Part shown: positions 31,179 through 43,435 of the stretch, in pieces | Layout of the letters: each line of letters opens with the position of its first letter | Numbering within the stretch: the first letter of the stretch is position 1 | Assembly: GCA_001592805.2 (NCBI GenBank) | Contig: CP051140.1 | Location: 4,062,645-4,126,644 of the forward strand | Direction of reading: 5' to 3' | Source of the DNA: Peltaster fructicola | Taxonomy: Eukaryota > Ascomycota > Dothideomycetes | DNA length: 64,000 nucleotides | The notes under the pieces: model-generated | What the model saw: the letters and a program-made list of their open reading frames with translations, nothing else | Database searches by the model: none | Told to the model about the DNA's origin: nothing | Translations under genes and position numbers: made by a program

Positions 31179-32603
31179 GCTGCTGTCAATGGCTCAGGAC
31201 CGCATCGTCCGGCGATGATGTGTTGTAGAGAGCGAGTACACACCTCCTGATATGAGGTTGTTCTGCCGACAGGAAATGATTGGCCGGCCAGTTCAGAGGT
31301 CTGTGCTCAGGAAGGACTTCGCATAACTTCGACTGCCATCCTCTCTCTATCACACCTTGATATTATCATCTCTGGTTTGACTGCACTGTCGTCAAACAGT
31401 CATCTTGAGCATTGCTTCTACAAGCGTACCTGCGACTGACGACGGTGCTGCTTGTTCCATCCACAGCAGACCCTTTGCCTGTCCTTGCCCACGTTCCGAG
31501 ACGCGCATATCTTTCCCACCACAAGGACGTCCTTTTCACCACTTAATCTATAGGTCGGAAGCAGGCAAGAAGAGTAGGCTCGTACAATACATCCTGTGCT
31601 TGGGCAGTGTCTGAAGACCCTGCCTTCCCTTGTCAGCCAAGTCGATGCTCAACACACCGACTCTGACATACCAGTTCTTTGTTGTTGTTGCATAGGTAGC
31701 ACACAACGCTGTCTGCACTGTCTCATAGCAGACAACAAGGCTTTGCTGATTGGTGTTGAAGCTGGATCTACACGCCTTCGAGACCGAGTATAGCCTCCTG
31801 ACAGGTACGGACATCACCGACGAAAACGCTTATAACAAATGATCGAACACAAACTCAGCGATGCTACAGAGGCATACCAAGCATATCACGATGCAGCCTT
31901 GCCGCTGTAGAGTCGCCGGACTCATCGTCTTCCTAGACAGATGGTATGACGCCGAAGGTAAGCCTGGTAGTATGGATGACTGGGCCCCGCGCTCATAAGG
32001 TTGGCTCGTCATCCTGCGCGAACATTGCGATGCGATGGGTGTCGTCTGCGTTCGTACTCGATGGTCGGCCATTTGAGTTTACAGCTGAAACACAGTGCAC
32101 GCTGCTGCCTGATAGGCTGAGCATGCTGAGGGAGGCGTCTCATTTGAGCTGGACCTGCTCTACTCCTATCACCTGCTGAGCGAGAACATCCGAGGAGTAA
32201 CTCCAGGACTATAGGAGAGCCGCCCGGTATGTCGAAGATGCCAATGACTCGTCGTATTCCTGGTTGTTTCCTTAGCTCCACTCTAGCGTACCTCAGATCG
32301 ACTGGGTCCATTGACTACTTCTGCGGCCACATTAGTGTATCTGGAGTCGATGTGGTCGATCGATGGTTGCTTCAGCTCAATCAACGATTCATATTCAATT
32401 TCCGACGAGTAACAAAGACAAGTGCGATGGTCCGGTAGCCTCCACTTCGTACTTCAGCACTCTAGGTGAACACCACCCGAGCTACGAATATCACTAATAC
32501 ATCAGAGCACGAAAGTGCCGACCGACGCAATGCAGTCGTCCTCATATAGGCTGCTTGTTTGGTAGGTTTGCGTTGCTGTTACTGCTGCAGTCGTCCTTTC
32601 ACC
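31179..32603. other. 1.4 kb intergenic region
   Basis: It is the shared upstream region of the GT17 gene (-) and the P450 gene (+). It contains only short frames without family resemblance. No RNA gene was seen. Confidence 0.5.
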
Positions 32604-34427
32604 ATGTTGCTCTTTGTCGCGTTTGGAGTATTGCTGACTGTGCTTTATTGCTACCTTGGCTGGAGGACTGATATTCCAGCCCACATAGCATGGGTAGGGC
32701 AAAGTCGATGGCCTTTGAGCAAGTTCAGGACTTATGTTCGCTCAATCTATGACAGCCACGTCCTTTTGCAGGAGGGATATGATCAGGTCCGACGATGTGG
32801 TACAAATCTCACGGTATTATCGCTAACGGCAGCAGTTCTCTCGACATTGTAAAGCTTTTGTCTTGCCTAATCTATTCACTGGTGCAGAAGTGCTTCTCCC
32901 ACTAAAGTACATGGACTGTGAGATCGACGACTTCGCTTTTGCTGCCTTCTAACTCCTCTCCAGGGCTTCACGATCAGCCAGAAACATCAATCAGCAGCTT
33001 TGAAGCACATCGAGAATTCATGCGAGCAGACTACACCTTCCTCCACGAAACGATCTTTCAAGAACATGTATTTGAGCGAGTCATCAAGATGCAGCTCACT
33101 AGGCAATTGGACGAGCTAACTCCAGAGCTCGCTGATGAGGCGAGGGCAGCAGTCGAAAGCCTAGATCAAGACGGCTCGTTTGAGCTGCGCAATCATGCCG
33201 ACTGGAAGGCTGTTGTTCTGCAGACTGTCAGTCGAATCTACGTTGGCATGCCCTCTGTAAGCTTGTGTGAGACGCTATAGTACTCGATTGACCATCGGCA
33301 GGCCGCGACAAGACATACCTCAAGCTTGCAGGCACTTTCAACGATATGAGCATGCTGGTCGCTGCTCTCATCAGCATGGTTCCGCCTTTCCTCAGACCGT
33401 CAGTGCAAAGGTGTCCTTGTGCGCGCCTCTCTAATGATTCACAGTATTGCAGCACCGCTTTTGTGCCTTCGAGATCGCTGGCTGCACAAGAAGTGTGCTG
33501 CAAAGACGAAGCCTGTGATCATAGATAGGATCAAACAATTGCATGAGAAGGAAACTGGTCCACTTCCGGTGAGCGGTTCCATACTCTCGAGATGTACGGC
33601 TAATCTCGATCAGCATGATCTCGTCACCTGGGCCGTGCAAGACGCTTTCGACTCCGGCAAGGCTGAGAAACAGTCTCCTGATTTCCTGGCTGCTCGTCTT
33701 AGCATGATGAATTTCGTGTCTATTGATTCTACATCAATCACGATCGAGAACGTCTTCTACGACATCCTGTGCAACCTTAACGACCGCTCACCTCGCATGA
33801 CGACAGGTGGCAATCTACTCGATGACCTCCGATCTGAGATACAAGCGGCCTACAACAAGCATCATGATCACAGGTCGCAATGGAAGAACATAATCAATGA
33901 CTTACCACTCCTGGAGGCTTGTCTGAAGGAGTCATTTCGCTTGAACAACTTCATTTCTCGCACCAACATCCGCAAGGTCATGGCACCAGAGGGCATTGAT
34001 GTTCCTGACATTGGCAGGATACCACAAGGCACTGTCTTGGGCGTGTCGCTCTGGGGTGCGCACCACGACGAAGAAGCATATCCAGATGCCGGTAAATGGC
34101 GGATGTCACGCTGGCTCGATGGTGGCGAAAGAGAAAAGATCTCGGTGTTCGGCAAGGGCAGCGCGAAGAGTCTTGACCAATATCTGCCCTTTGGCTATCG
34201 TCGTCACTCATGGTAAGCACACTGACACGATCGGAGATGCTTAAGCTGACTCTCTTGACAGCCCTGGCCGATTCTTTGCTCTTCGTGTGGTCAAGTTGAT
34301 CATTGTGCACCTACTCTTGGATTACGATGTCGAGATGTCTACCAAGGAGAGACCTTGGAATCCATGGTTGGGAGTCTCACGAGGGCCACCGATGGGTAGC
34401 AGTATCAGATTTACCAGACGCCCATAG
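32604..34427 (+). CDS. cytochrome P450 monooxygenase
   Basis: Six exons are proposed (32604-32799, 32888-32917, 32964-33266, 33302-33398, 33445-34212, 34262-34427), totalling 519 residues. An N-terminal membrane anchor (MLLFVAFGVLLTVLYCYLGW) is followed by family landmarks: FMRADYTFLHETIF, an I-helix region FVSIDSTSITIEN, ExxR as ESFR, and the heme loop FGYRRHSCPGRFFA, where the Cys comes after the last intron. ACCATG at 32601 supports the start. The first intron is the least sure: only a GTACAA donor keeps frame, and it removes a segment (TNLTVLSLTAAVLS) that could be coding. The third intron is only 35 nt. The pattern recalls fungal P450s acting on terpenoid or sterol-like substrates; the substrate is unknown. 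It is convergent with a steroid 5-alpha-reductase family gene. Confidence 0.85.
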
Positions 34428-34642
34428 CTGAATCAGATGCTTGACTATCGCCTTTTGGTCGCATGCAAGTAGTGAGTATACGACTGTACACAGGAGAAGT
34501 CTATCAGCATGCACTGCAGAAGCTCTGGACTGGATTGCTCTAGTCCTGACAGTGTGATCTTCGTACTGTCTCTCAGCATACACTGCAAGAGCTGTGTACT
34601 GGATCGCGCTGGTTCTTAGACTTTGATGCTCGTACTGACTCT

Positions 34643-35508
34643 TTAGAGCACTCCTGGAATCACAGCATAGCGATTGCCAACTCTGTCTTTCCCAAACTTC
34701 TGCATATACCACCTGCGTCCAGCAACAGCACGAGGTGTCATAGTTGCGATTTCGTTGAGCAGGAATGTCCTCGCGGGTTGACACTCCCAGCCTGCGGCCA
34801 AGTAGAAGCCGAACCACTCGAGCCACTCGCAAAGATAGTGCGGATAGAGCGCATATCGAAACAAGCCACCCTCTGGCAAGAGGTAGAGCTTCTGCACACC
34901 TTTCTTGTCGTGCTTTGACGACGCGGAACGACGGATGTCGGCAAGGATCTCGTCGTGGTAGATGTTTCCGCACAATCCAAGAGCCCAGATCGCAATGCCA
35001 GTGACCATCTTGGTACTGACCACTGGTAAAGGCCCATAACCAGCGAAGTAGCCACCAATGGAGAGGCCGTTGGCGATGTTGAAGCCAACTGCGCTCAAGA
35101 AGACGATAGGATGTATTGGCGACATGGATGGCGATCTGATCAGAGGACTTATGACCGCTCTGTAGCTGTAGTGTAGACAATACAGCGAAGGAAAGATCCA
35201 GTCTCGCCATGATAGCTCAATACCACTCCTTTTGGGAATGTTTCTCATACAGTAGACGACTGTCACTGGTCCGACGAGCTCCATCATCGACCATGCCCAT
35301 TTCCCAGGCAAGTTCAGTCTCGAGTGGATCGAAGTCTTGCCCTGTGGATGGAAGTCTGAGAGCCATTGTGTGATCGTGAACTGCCGCCATCGTTAGCACA
35401 GCCATGAGCCAGGATGAGGAGACACACCAGTGGAAAGAGCTGGAAACCGTACAGTACAAGCTCCCAGTAAGGCCGAGAGGGCGGTAACCAGTCCTGGAGA
35501 AGTGACAT
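34643..35508 (-). CDS. steroid 5-alpha-reductase (3-oxo-5-alpha-steroid 4-dehydrogenase) family protein
   Basis: Exons 35428-35508 and 34643-35380 with a 47 nt intron (GTGTGT...GGCGGCAG, branch GCTAACG) give 272 residues, close to the family length. The splice makes LYGFQLFPL run into FTITQWLSDFHPQGKTS, and HSRLNLPGKWAWSMMELVGP follows, the usual N-terminal motif of the family. Several hydrophobic membrane segments precede the conserved C-terminal domain with GLCGNIYHDEILADIR, LPEGGLFRYALYPHYLCEWL and EWFGFYLAAG. Members are ER membrane enzymes that reduce a carbon-carbon double bond next to a carbonyl with NADPH. Whether the substrate is a sterol, fatty acyl or terpenoid cannot be read from the sequence. 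Its 3' end faces the P450 gene 215 bases away. Confidence 0.9.
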
Positions 35509-36459
35509 GATGAGCTGACGAACGTGTCGTAGGACAACTCGGATATTTCTGCGAGGCTTGGTGACCCAGTTGTCCACTGTCAAGTGCACATGGCGCTAAG
35601 TTAGGCAAAACGACGGTCTAATGCCTAGACTGTGGTTTTCTGGCTGTAGAGTTCATCCATGAGATCGAAAAGTGCCAGTCATCGATCAGTGATAGCTACA
35701 GGTACTTGGTACTTATTACTGTGAGACCCGATCTCGACAGCCGTCGAGGTGTCAGGTTGGTGTGAGCGGTAACGAATATGGCGCAGCGTTTGAAGCCTAT
35801 GCCGACGCCTCGGTCTTGGAAGATCTCTTTCGGAATTGCATGACTGTCACCTTGTACACAGCGCATACGGTGGACTGATCGACAGGAGGTAAGTCACGAA
35901 GACAGTAGACTGAGTCTGTGAGGTGTTCAAAGGTGTTGTTGAGTAATTTCGGCGGGAAGGGTGCGAGTCAGTGTGATGTGGGACGTGCACTTCCGACCGA
36001 GAAGACGCTGCCTTCCTTCCAACAAGCAATTGTTCACGATGCTGCTTGAAGCGACATCTTTGAGCATTGTTGCGTGGCACTAGTCGACTGCAGCGAAAGC
36101 CATCATACTCGACAGCATATAGCTGTTGAAGGAAGCCGATGAGCATGCTCATTTCAAACGTGAAGGTAAGAGACGGTAGGAAAGATCGCTGACAAGCACC
36201 AACCATACAATGCGACGATTCTCTCACGATAGGCAGCGTCCCGGTACCGAGACAGCCACGCTGACATCCGTCAACGCACACCAAGGTCTCAGATCGCTTG
36301 CAAGGTCGAGAGAGCCTCGCAAACCCCACCAGCGATTTTGATATACTGCACTTGCATGGCACACATAGACGTCGAGCATCACCATGTTGGTTGGATTGCG
36401 CCATCACTCATGGACTGACGGCAGCTCGACTACATACTGACACAAAACACACCCATCGA
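35509..36459. other. intergenic region
   Basis: It holds the promoter of the 5-alpha-reductase family gene. Short frames on both strands show no family resemblance. Confidence 0.45.
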
Positions 36460-38724
36460 TGTGATCATCCGCCATGCCACGACCGCGATTGTATCCTCGC
36501 CAGCACCGACCACTTCCGACAGGCGAATATGGCACGTACTGTGCAGCGATCGTGGCAAGGGAGATGATTCGAGCATGCACAGGCTCAAGATCGCGTTGTC
36601 GGTGGGTATAAGAAGAGGCGTACCATACGATGGCGAGACTACACAAGATATCAGGCTCGGTTATGTTGTTGTCAGCGCACCAGGTGAAGAACGAGGAGGT
36701 GTCATACCAAACGACTCTGGAAATGCACTTGCTGATGCAAACTCCAAGCACAGTGGACATTTGAATCGACTTCCAATACTGCTGCTTACTGCAGTCACTA
36801 CCTTGGCGTACGACTTTGATGCCGAAGGCGGCAACATTGCTAAAGCGTCGCACATGCACAACTGATCAAGAAGTCACGGACCATCGCTGTCGTCCTGAGA
36901 ATGATCTGCTCTTTGAAGCAATCTTCGAGCATGGCGATGTGTCGACACGCAGAGAGTGCGAATAACTCAAGCGGCTCTTGATGAGACCTCCCAGAGAGAA
37001 TCACTCGCCACAAGTTCACTACGGCCTCATCAGATCTGCAAAGACTCTGGTCAAGGACGCTGCAGTGTGTGACGCACGGGGTCGTGACGGCATTCCCTGT
37101 GTCAAGATGGAAGCCGCACACCTGATGAACAACCTTCCAAGTGGTCCTCATTTGAGGTATCTGCTATTACCCTGGTTCGCGCAAGACCAAAGAGTGGTAA
37201 GGCTTCGCAGCCATGACTGCTGCAGCATACATGAGAGTGCTGTTGCTCGGAGCCACAGCAAGAATGAAGCAGACATACGCAATGTGACAGACCTGGCTGG
37301 AGTCAAGCAGCAGCTTCGCAACGATGAGAAACATCGCTGAGCGTGCTGGGCATCAGGAGTCGAAAAGACCTCTGTCTGAATCTGGCACAGAGCAGCTCAA
37401 CCATCTCAGACTGAGCAAAGAAAAGGGGGTCCTGAGTCACGCTGCGAAGTGATTTGCAGCTACGGATTCACTCGCCTCATATCATTCAGCACTTGCTCGA
37501 TGCCATGCTGATACCGGTGAACGGCTGCGCAAGATTGATGCTCCCAGAAGACGGTAACCGTATGCTGAGGCGTCAACATCTCGCCTCATCGGCAGTTCTG
37601 GATGTGGAAGTCTATGCTCGTCTGGGATCTGGTCAGCAGAAAGAGCGTAGAAGAATTTGTGGCATGCTGATACTTTCGCGTTCGACAAGAGGTCTCAACA
37701 GCCGACGTCTGACATGTCTCGCTCCCACGTTCGACCAGTTTGCGCTCGGCGACACAAGTCTCGGAAGCCTTTGCGACAGCGGTACGATGCATGCGGCTCT
37801 GGATCAAGACAACCACTCAGACTGAGCTGCTGACATGTCTCCCACAGGTGTGCAAGCCTGCCAGTCCTACACTCATCGTCACAGATGCTCTGCACGAAGC
37901 ATAAACATCCAAGGGGCTAGTCTCATGGCAGAATGTTGTCGCAGCAGTAGACATCATTCGTCTGCTTTGTATTTCCTGCTCGGAACCTGTTCTGGAGGAA
38001 CCAGTTGCAGAAGCTGTCACACGCAGGCCATGATCTTTGTCAGAGCGACGCCCTCAGTCAGGATATCGCGGCTTACGCACAAGCAGCTCTTCACCAGCGC
38101 AGCCCCTTGCAGCGAACAGAGACATGATACACTCGTTCGACAAGACATCGAGCGTGAGGTACTCGAGACTCGAGAAGGACAGAGCAAGCTTGCGTCCAGC
38201 GTCGTGGCTCACACTGACCGCTCACACTCTGATGGGTGGCTTCACAGCTTGCAGGTTCGGCACAATGACAAACCCTGCGAGCTTTGCGGGACCATCTCGG
38301 ATCTATGTTGATCAGCCTTGATGCAACACATAAGGCGCATGCCGAGCAAGATTCCTTCAAACCATATCCCAGAAGTGCTAATGACTCTGCAGCTCTTCAT
38401 ATGGCAGATCTAAGCCAACGCTGGATGAGATCGTACACGCCATGGCAGCAGATGATGACAAGCCTCACAACCTTGATGTTTGAGATCATCTTTGGAGGCT
38501 TGGTAACGATCGTGACCACACTGGAAGATGCAGACGATCTGAGCCAGTATGTTCATCTCACATATCAGTCAGTGAGAGACTTCCTGCCATCTAGAGATTG
38601 TGCTACGATGGCCGAAGGACGGCTGGACCTTATCGGCGCTCACGCCAAAATTGACACGACGGAGGCCGCAATGAGCTTTGCGATCATCGATCACAATCCG
38701 CTCTGCCAGTGCCGCCAGGCTTAG
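36460..38724 (+). pseudogene. decayed NLR/STAND gene with nucleoside-phosphorylase (PNP_UDP) domain
   Basis: Pieces of the PNP_UDP domain that heads many fungal NLR proteins appear in order but in different frames. DRDCILAS (about 36480) is followed in another frame by EYGTYCAAIVAREMIRACTG, in a third by LKIALSVGIRRGVPY, DIRLGYVVVSAPGEERGGVI and LPILLLTAV (to about 36810). VHYGLIRSAKTLVKDAAVCD and VKMEAAHLMNNLP (about 37015-37135) come next, and FAAMTAAAYMRVLLLGAT near 37205-37260 lies in yet another frame. Farther down, 38284-38724 contains DDLSQYVHLTYQSVRDFLPSR, like the (H)Q(S/T)xxDFL motif after the NACHT region. At least three frameshifts with in-frame stops, and no plausible introns to explain them, mark it as a relic. 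Intact relatives sense non-self and trigger cell death. Confidence 0.7.
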
Positions 38725-39612
38725 TGGTCAAAGGTAGGTTCCTTTATGCAGGAGCTGGTCCATGTGCGCTCACATTGCAGCATGCATCAACCAGTGTGAA
38801 GCCTGAGCTGTTGCGGCGTTGGGATCACTCTGACGAGAATTCGACATAGCCTGCTATATACTACGACCGCTCGGATACTGTTACAAGACTCTCAGACGGA
38901 GTGATGAAGCCGTTGGGATTGAAGCTGACTTGGACCATGGGTATCCATTTGATGCCGATGGTCCAGCTCCTGCTCGAATGAGGTGTTGTGGCCATGTACC
39001 CAGAGCTGCAGGATGCTGTCTAGCAGGAGCCACCTGCATTCATGATTGAGCTTCTCAGAACCAGGCCTTCTCCGAGATGTGGGCTAAGAGGGACAGAAAC
39101 GCTGAAGGGATATCTACCAGCAAGGAGTATCCACCAGCAAAGATAGAATAGCGAGGCAACACGACTCCATCAGTTGTACTGCAACGAAGTATGATAGCAA
39201 GGACATACAGTTGTGTTCGCTATGCGCCACGATATACATGAGGAATTGCTTGCTGCATGCACTCTCGCTCGTCTGAGTGGTTGATGTCGTTGCGAAAGGA
39301 GAGGAATCGAGGCACTGCAAGGAAGTCTTCTGCACATGGAGCACATCTCTCTCGCGGTGCAGCGCTCTTCTGTACCCATCGAGATCGATAATGAACCATC
39401 TTGCAAGGCTCGATGATCGAACACTTGCGCTTGTATCCACGTACTCCAACAAGGTCGTATGCAGGTCGTCGAAGCTCGTCAGACGCTGTGACAGACGCTG
39501 CAGACGAAGTAACACTGTCACAGGATTCATCGAGCAGCACGCTCATCAGTAAGCACTGCTTGAGCTTAGCTCATGATGGTCGCAGCAATAGATACTTCCT
39601 CCACAGTTACCA
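38725..39612. other. intergenic region
   Basis: Only short frames are present (up to 138 codons on the minus strand at 39114-39530) and none is recognisable. It may be further relic sequence of the upstream pseudogene. Confidence 0.4.
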
Positions 39613-41515
39613 TCAACCCGCGAGGTCGGCATCCAGCCTTACCACGAATGTCACCTTACCATTCGCAGACTCCTTGACAGTCTCGAGGTATGCTGCAAGC
39701 TCATCATCACCATCAATCCGATACTGATCTTCGCGACCATCATCGTCATTCTTCACAACGCCAGAGATGTGCACGATACCAGCAGTCTTCGTCTTCGCAG
39801 TTGCCGCAGCACGAAGTGCACCCACAGTCGGACTTTGCAGAGTAGCGAGCCACATCTTCGGGTGTTGCTGGCGCATCCTTGACTCTGTCGATAGACGGAA
39901 GTATGCTGGCACAGTTTGATGTGACAGGCCAGTCACTGAGATCGTCGGCGGTACGTTGGAGAAATGCTGTAGAGGCATAGCTTGCGTGTCAGACATAGCT
40001 ATGTTGGCGATTGGTATCGGATCAGTGTTGATGGTGAGATCTGCGCTGAGTGCTGCAAAGAGAGCAGGATCCAGATCTAGAGGTCTACCAGAGCGAGCAG
40101 ATGGGTACGAAGTGAGCACAACGCTGGGTTGTACAGGATCGCCATCGGGTTCGTTCTTGCCACGCTTTGCAGGTCCAGGTCCTGGTCCATATGGGACGTT
40201 CTTCTGTGAGAGATGCGGGATCTTTGTGACGTTGTTGTCGTTGTGTCTCTTCATGGCATCTCTCAGCAGAACATCAACACATCTCTTCTTCTCCTCGTCG
40301 AAGCCTTGGGAAAGTAACTGCTGCATGATGTCGGATGTATCGTAGAACTGCTGCTTCAGCTCCTCCCAGTGGTCCTTACCACATAGCAGCATTGTCTCGA
40401 AATGATCAGCCCTGAGGATCTCGTAGAACTGTCGTCTAAGCTCTTTGCTCTGCTCTGGGTTGATGCCAAGGATGTTATTGGCTTGTTTGACAAAGATGCG
40501 CTTCTTCATGTTGCGCATTCGCTTGGTGACATCGGCGCATACCACTTCTAGGGCGTTCTCTCGTTCGGCCAGGTTGTCGTGAACTGGGTTGAGGACAGCA
40601 GAAAGGTGGACATTCTCACGAATGAGTCGCTTCTTGGCAGACTCCCATGCGCCGTCTGAACATAGTCGCTTCTTGATGATGTCCATATCGTTGCAGATGT
40701 CTTCGAATTTCTGTCGAAGCTCTTTGTAGAGGTCGTTGGAGAGGCCTAGAAATGCTTTGCACTCATCGAGCGAGGTCTCTGACTTGTATCGAGGAGGCAG
40801 CCCTGGAGCATCTGCGGGTAGATGAGCATAGCCACGGATTCGACGTCTCCGTTTGCGTGTGCTGAACTGTGCATCGCTGTTGGACTGAATCTCCATCAAC
40901 CTTTGTGCTCGACGAGCTGCATCGGCTGGCTCCATGTCGATCTGTACAGCAGCATCATAAGTGATAGGTTCAGCAGGTGTCAGCTCTGCCACGACATCTT
41001 GTTCTTGTTGTTGTTGATCTTCTTCGGCATCTCGCTTGCGCTTCTTGCCTGTACCCGGACCCATGTTGTCACGATTGTAACCAGCAGCGATCCTGAGCAT
41101 AACTCCATGCTTGCGACGAAGGCGTGCAAGTGCAGGCTGATCGAGCTGCCATCCTTCGTCTGCCAGCGTTTCGAGCATCTGCTTCTGTACGTAGTTGGCT
41201 TGCCATAGCTGCTTGATACGCTCTACGAGACGATCCTCGTCCTCAGAGGAGAGCTTCTCGCGACGTGATGGGAATTGCCATCGTCGGAATTGCCTACTGA
41301 AGTCACGGCCGCTGTACGATCAGCTCACAAAAGTTACGGCGGTCTAGATGAATGGCTCACCTAGGCACTTCTGAGACGTCGACACCCAGTGCTGTGGTGA
41401 AGTAGTCGATGATCTCCTTGATCTGCTTGTGCTCGTCCACGTAGAGCTTGTAGCATAAATCCCGTTTGTCGCTCCAGTCGTGCTTTGCAGGACGCCCAGC
41501 ACGCTTGGTCGCCAT
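39613..41515 (-). CDS. Clr5-like N-terminal domain protein, probable nuclear factor
   Basis: Exon 1 (41361-41515) and exon 2 (39613-41311), joined across a 49 nt intron (GTGAGC...GTACAG), give 617 residues. The N-terminus MATKRAGRPAKHDWSDKRDL continues with YKLYVDEHKQIKEIIDYF and, after the splice, FSRQFRRWQFPSRR, the pattern of the Clr5 domain: a helical segment followed by a Trp-containing basic helix, found in fungal heterochromatin-related and other proteins. A second basic stretch KKRKRDAEED near residue 140 is a probable nuclear localisation signal. The middle (about 210-400) is helical and charged (KELRQKFEDICNDMDIIKKR, KELRRQFYEIL). The C-terminal 200 residues have no domain that I know. 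DNA or chromatin binding is inferred. The gene is divergent from the Rab gene, with 225 bases between the starts. Confidence 0.8.
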
Positions 41516-41740
41516 GGTGTTCGTTGTTGCGACACAGAGCTATCGCGCTCCGAAGTGGACGCGATGATTGACGATCAAGACAAAAGTCGTGTTACGGCTT
41601 AGACTTCTGAATAAGCGCGCATTACATTGTTGATGAACGCATCACACTGCAGTACTGTGCCTGTTGTGAGACTCCCTCTCACGCACAGCCATGCTCACTC
41701 ATCGTCCTACACCACCATAGTCTCGTCGACTACGACCGCG

Positions 41741-42670
41741 ATGGCACGAATACGAGGAGGCTCAGTCGCCTCGAGCAAGTCTCGCGAGACGGATACTGAT
41801 GTGCCAAACGGACAAGAGATGGCAAGCATGTACGATTATCTTGCAAAGGTCATCCTTCTAGGTCCTTCCGGATGTGGCAAATCGTGTCTGCTGCATCGCT
41901 TCATGAAAGGAGAATGGAGAACACTGAGTAGTCAGACAATCGGCGTCGAGTTCGCCAGCAAGATAGTCAAGATTGGCACACAAGGACAACGGAAGCGCAT
42001 CAAGCTGCAGTTGTGGGACACAGCTGGCACCGAGAGGTTCAGGAGTGTGAGTCGGAGTTACTACAGAGGTGCGGCTGGCGCGATACTGGTATACGACGTG
42101 TCCAACTACGGCTCCTTCTCGCAGCTGCCGACCTTCCTGAACGACGCCAAAGCGCTTGCGAGTCCTCAGCTTACAGTCGTCCTCGCGGGCAACAAGAGCG
42201 ACCTCGCTCAGCCTAGCACGACCAGCATCTTAGATGAGCCTGAAAGCATCCCATCGACGTTCTCCAGCACATTCGAACCAACGCTGAGCTCCCAGCAACG
42301 TGCAACAGTATCTGAGACAGGTCGCGCAGTTCCACAGGCCGTCGCTGCGAATTGGTCATCACAGAACCGCCTTGCTGCAAGCATGGAAGTTAGCGCTCTC
42401 GACGGCAGTGGTGTTGACGAGGTCTTCAACAAGCTTGCCCGCACAATCCTGACCAAGATCGAGCTCGGAGAAATAGATCCTGACGACCCGAGAAGTGGCA
42501 TCCAGTATGGCGATGCCGACTACTATCGCTACGATGACGGCTCAAGCATCAGATCTGGCGTGGCAGCTGAGGCATACGGCTCAACAAGACGACGAAAGCG
42601 TGGTGGTCTCCAAGAATGGGGTGATGTTTTCAAGCTCAATCGGCGAAGAAACAGTGCGAGGTGTTGTTGA
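41741..42670 (+). CDS. Rab-family small GTPase (Rab4/Rab14-like)
   Basis: One exon from MARIRGGSVASSKSRETD gives 309 residues; an in-frame ATG at 41627 would add 38 unlikely residues. The GTPase motifs are complete: P-loop GPSGCGKS (41-48), TIGVEF with the switch I Thr, WDTAGTERF (92-100), NKSD (151-154) and SAL (218-220). The C-terminus ends in ARCC, a double-Cys site for geranylgeranylation, so the protein acts on membranes in vesicle traffic. At 309 residues it is about 90 longer than usual: there is a 24-residue N-terminal extension, an insert of about 35 residues rich in Ser/Thr/Pro between NKSD and SAL, and a longer basic C-terminal tail. The switch and effector sequences best resemble the Rab4/14 group (Ypt4-like in fungi), which serves endosomal recycling. 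Confidence 0.92.
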   Translation: MARIRGGSVASSKSRETDTDVPNGQEMASMYDYLAKVILLGPSGCGKSCLLHRFMKGEWRTLSSQTIGVEFASKIVKIGTQGQRKRIKLQLWDTAGTERFRSVSRSYYRGAAGAILVYDVSNYGSFSQLPTFLNDAKALASPQLTVVLAGNKSDLAQPSTTSILDEPESIPSTFSSTFEPTLSSQQRATVSETGRAVPQAVAANWSSQNRLAASMEVSALDGSGVDEVFNKLARTILTKIELGEIDPDDPRSGIQYGDADYYRYDDGSSIRSGVAAEAYGSTRRRKRGGLQEWGDVFKLNRRRNSARCC

Positions 42671-43435
42671 AACTGCTTTACTGACTTGGCGTGCAGCGTT
42701 TTCGCTTCCGAGATACCCATTCGTTACTCCTTCCTTTGTTCCATTTGGCATATACGTTATTACTATGCAACTATCCCGGCATCGCTTGCAGCATGTCTAT
42801 GCCTGCGGTGGTCATATCTCGTTCTTCTCTTCGGCCCTTTTCACAATTGCAGATCACTGGTGTATCGATCGGCTTGTCAATCCAGGTAATCGCGCTGTCG
42901 ATCATATCACCAACGGTTGTTCATGTCGGAGATGAGCTCAGAGCGCCTGGGTTGCACACCGAACACATTCCACCTCAGTCCAAGCACTGACAACTCGGCG
43001 ATGTCACACAAGACCATCATCAACTGTCGTACTGGCACGTTTCTCGCAAGGTCAGGCCTGACTGTATTGACGATTCCCCGCAGGTACTTCTCATGCGGCT
43101 CCACGTTTGTAACGCTCGTAGATCCACTTAGCCGATCTACGAAGCTACTCTCCAGCTTTACTGCACATCTCTCACCTTGTGAAGCACACCAATATCGGCC
43201 CTTCTTCTGCAGAAGCTTCGATACGACGGACCCAATGCTTCTACTGCAAAGAACAGTGCAGGCTTCCCCGCCAAGATCCCTTCGCTCATGCAAAGCATTG
43301 ACTCGACCACAAACTTTATATGACGTTGTGCAACAGCTTGGATCGGGTATCAGGCTTTGGTTGATGCATTGAAATAGGTAGGACGATTCCTCTTCAGCTT
43401 GCTCTTGGTCTAGCTCTCTCCTTGCTCTCTCAACC
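42671..43435. other. intergenic region
   Basis: It holds the 3' UTR of the Rab gene and the promoter of the alpha-glucosidase. Overlapping frames on both strands at 42907-43455 (up to 182 codons) have no recognisable motif and are not called as genes. A TC-rich stretch directly precedes the ATG at 43436. Confidence 0.5.
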
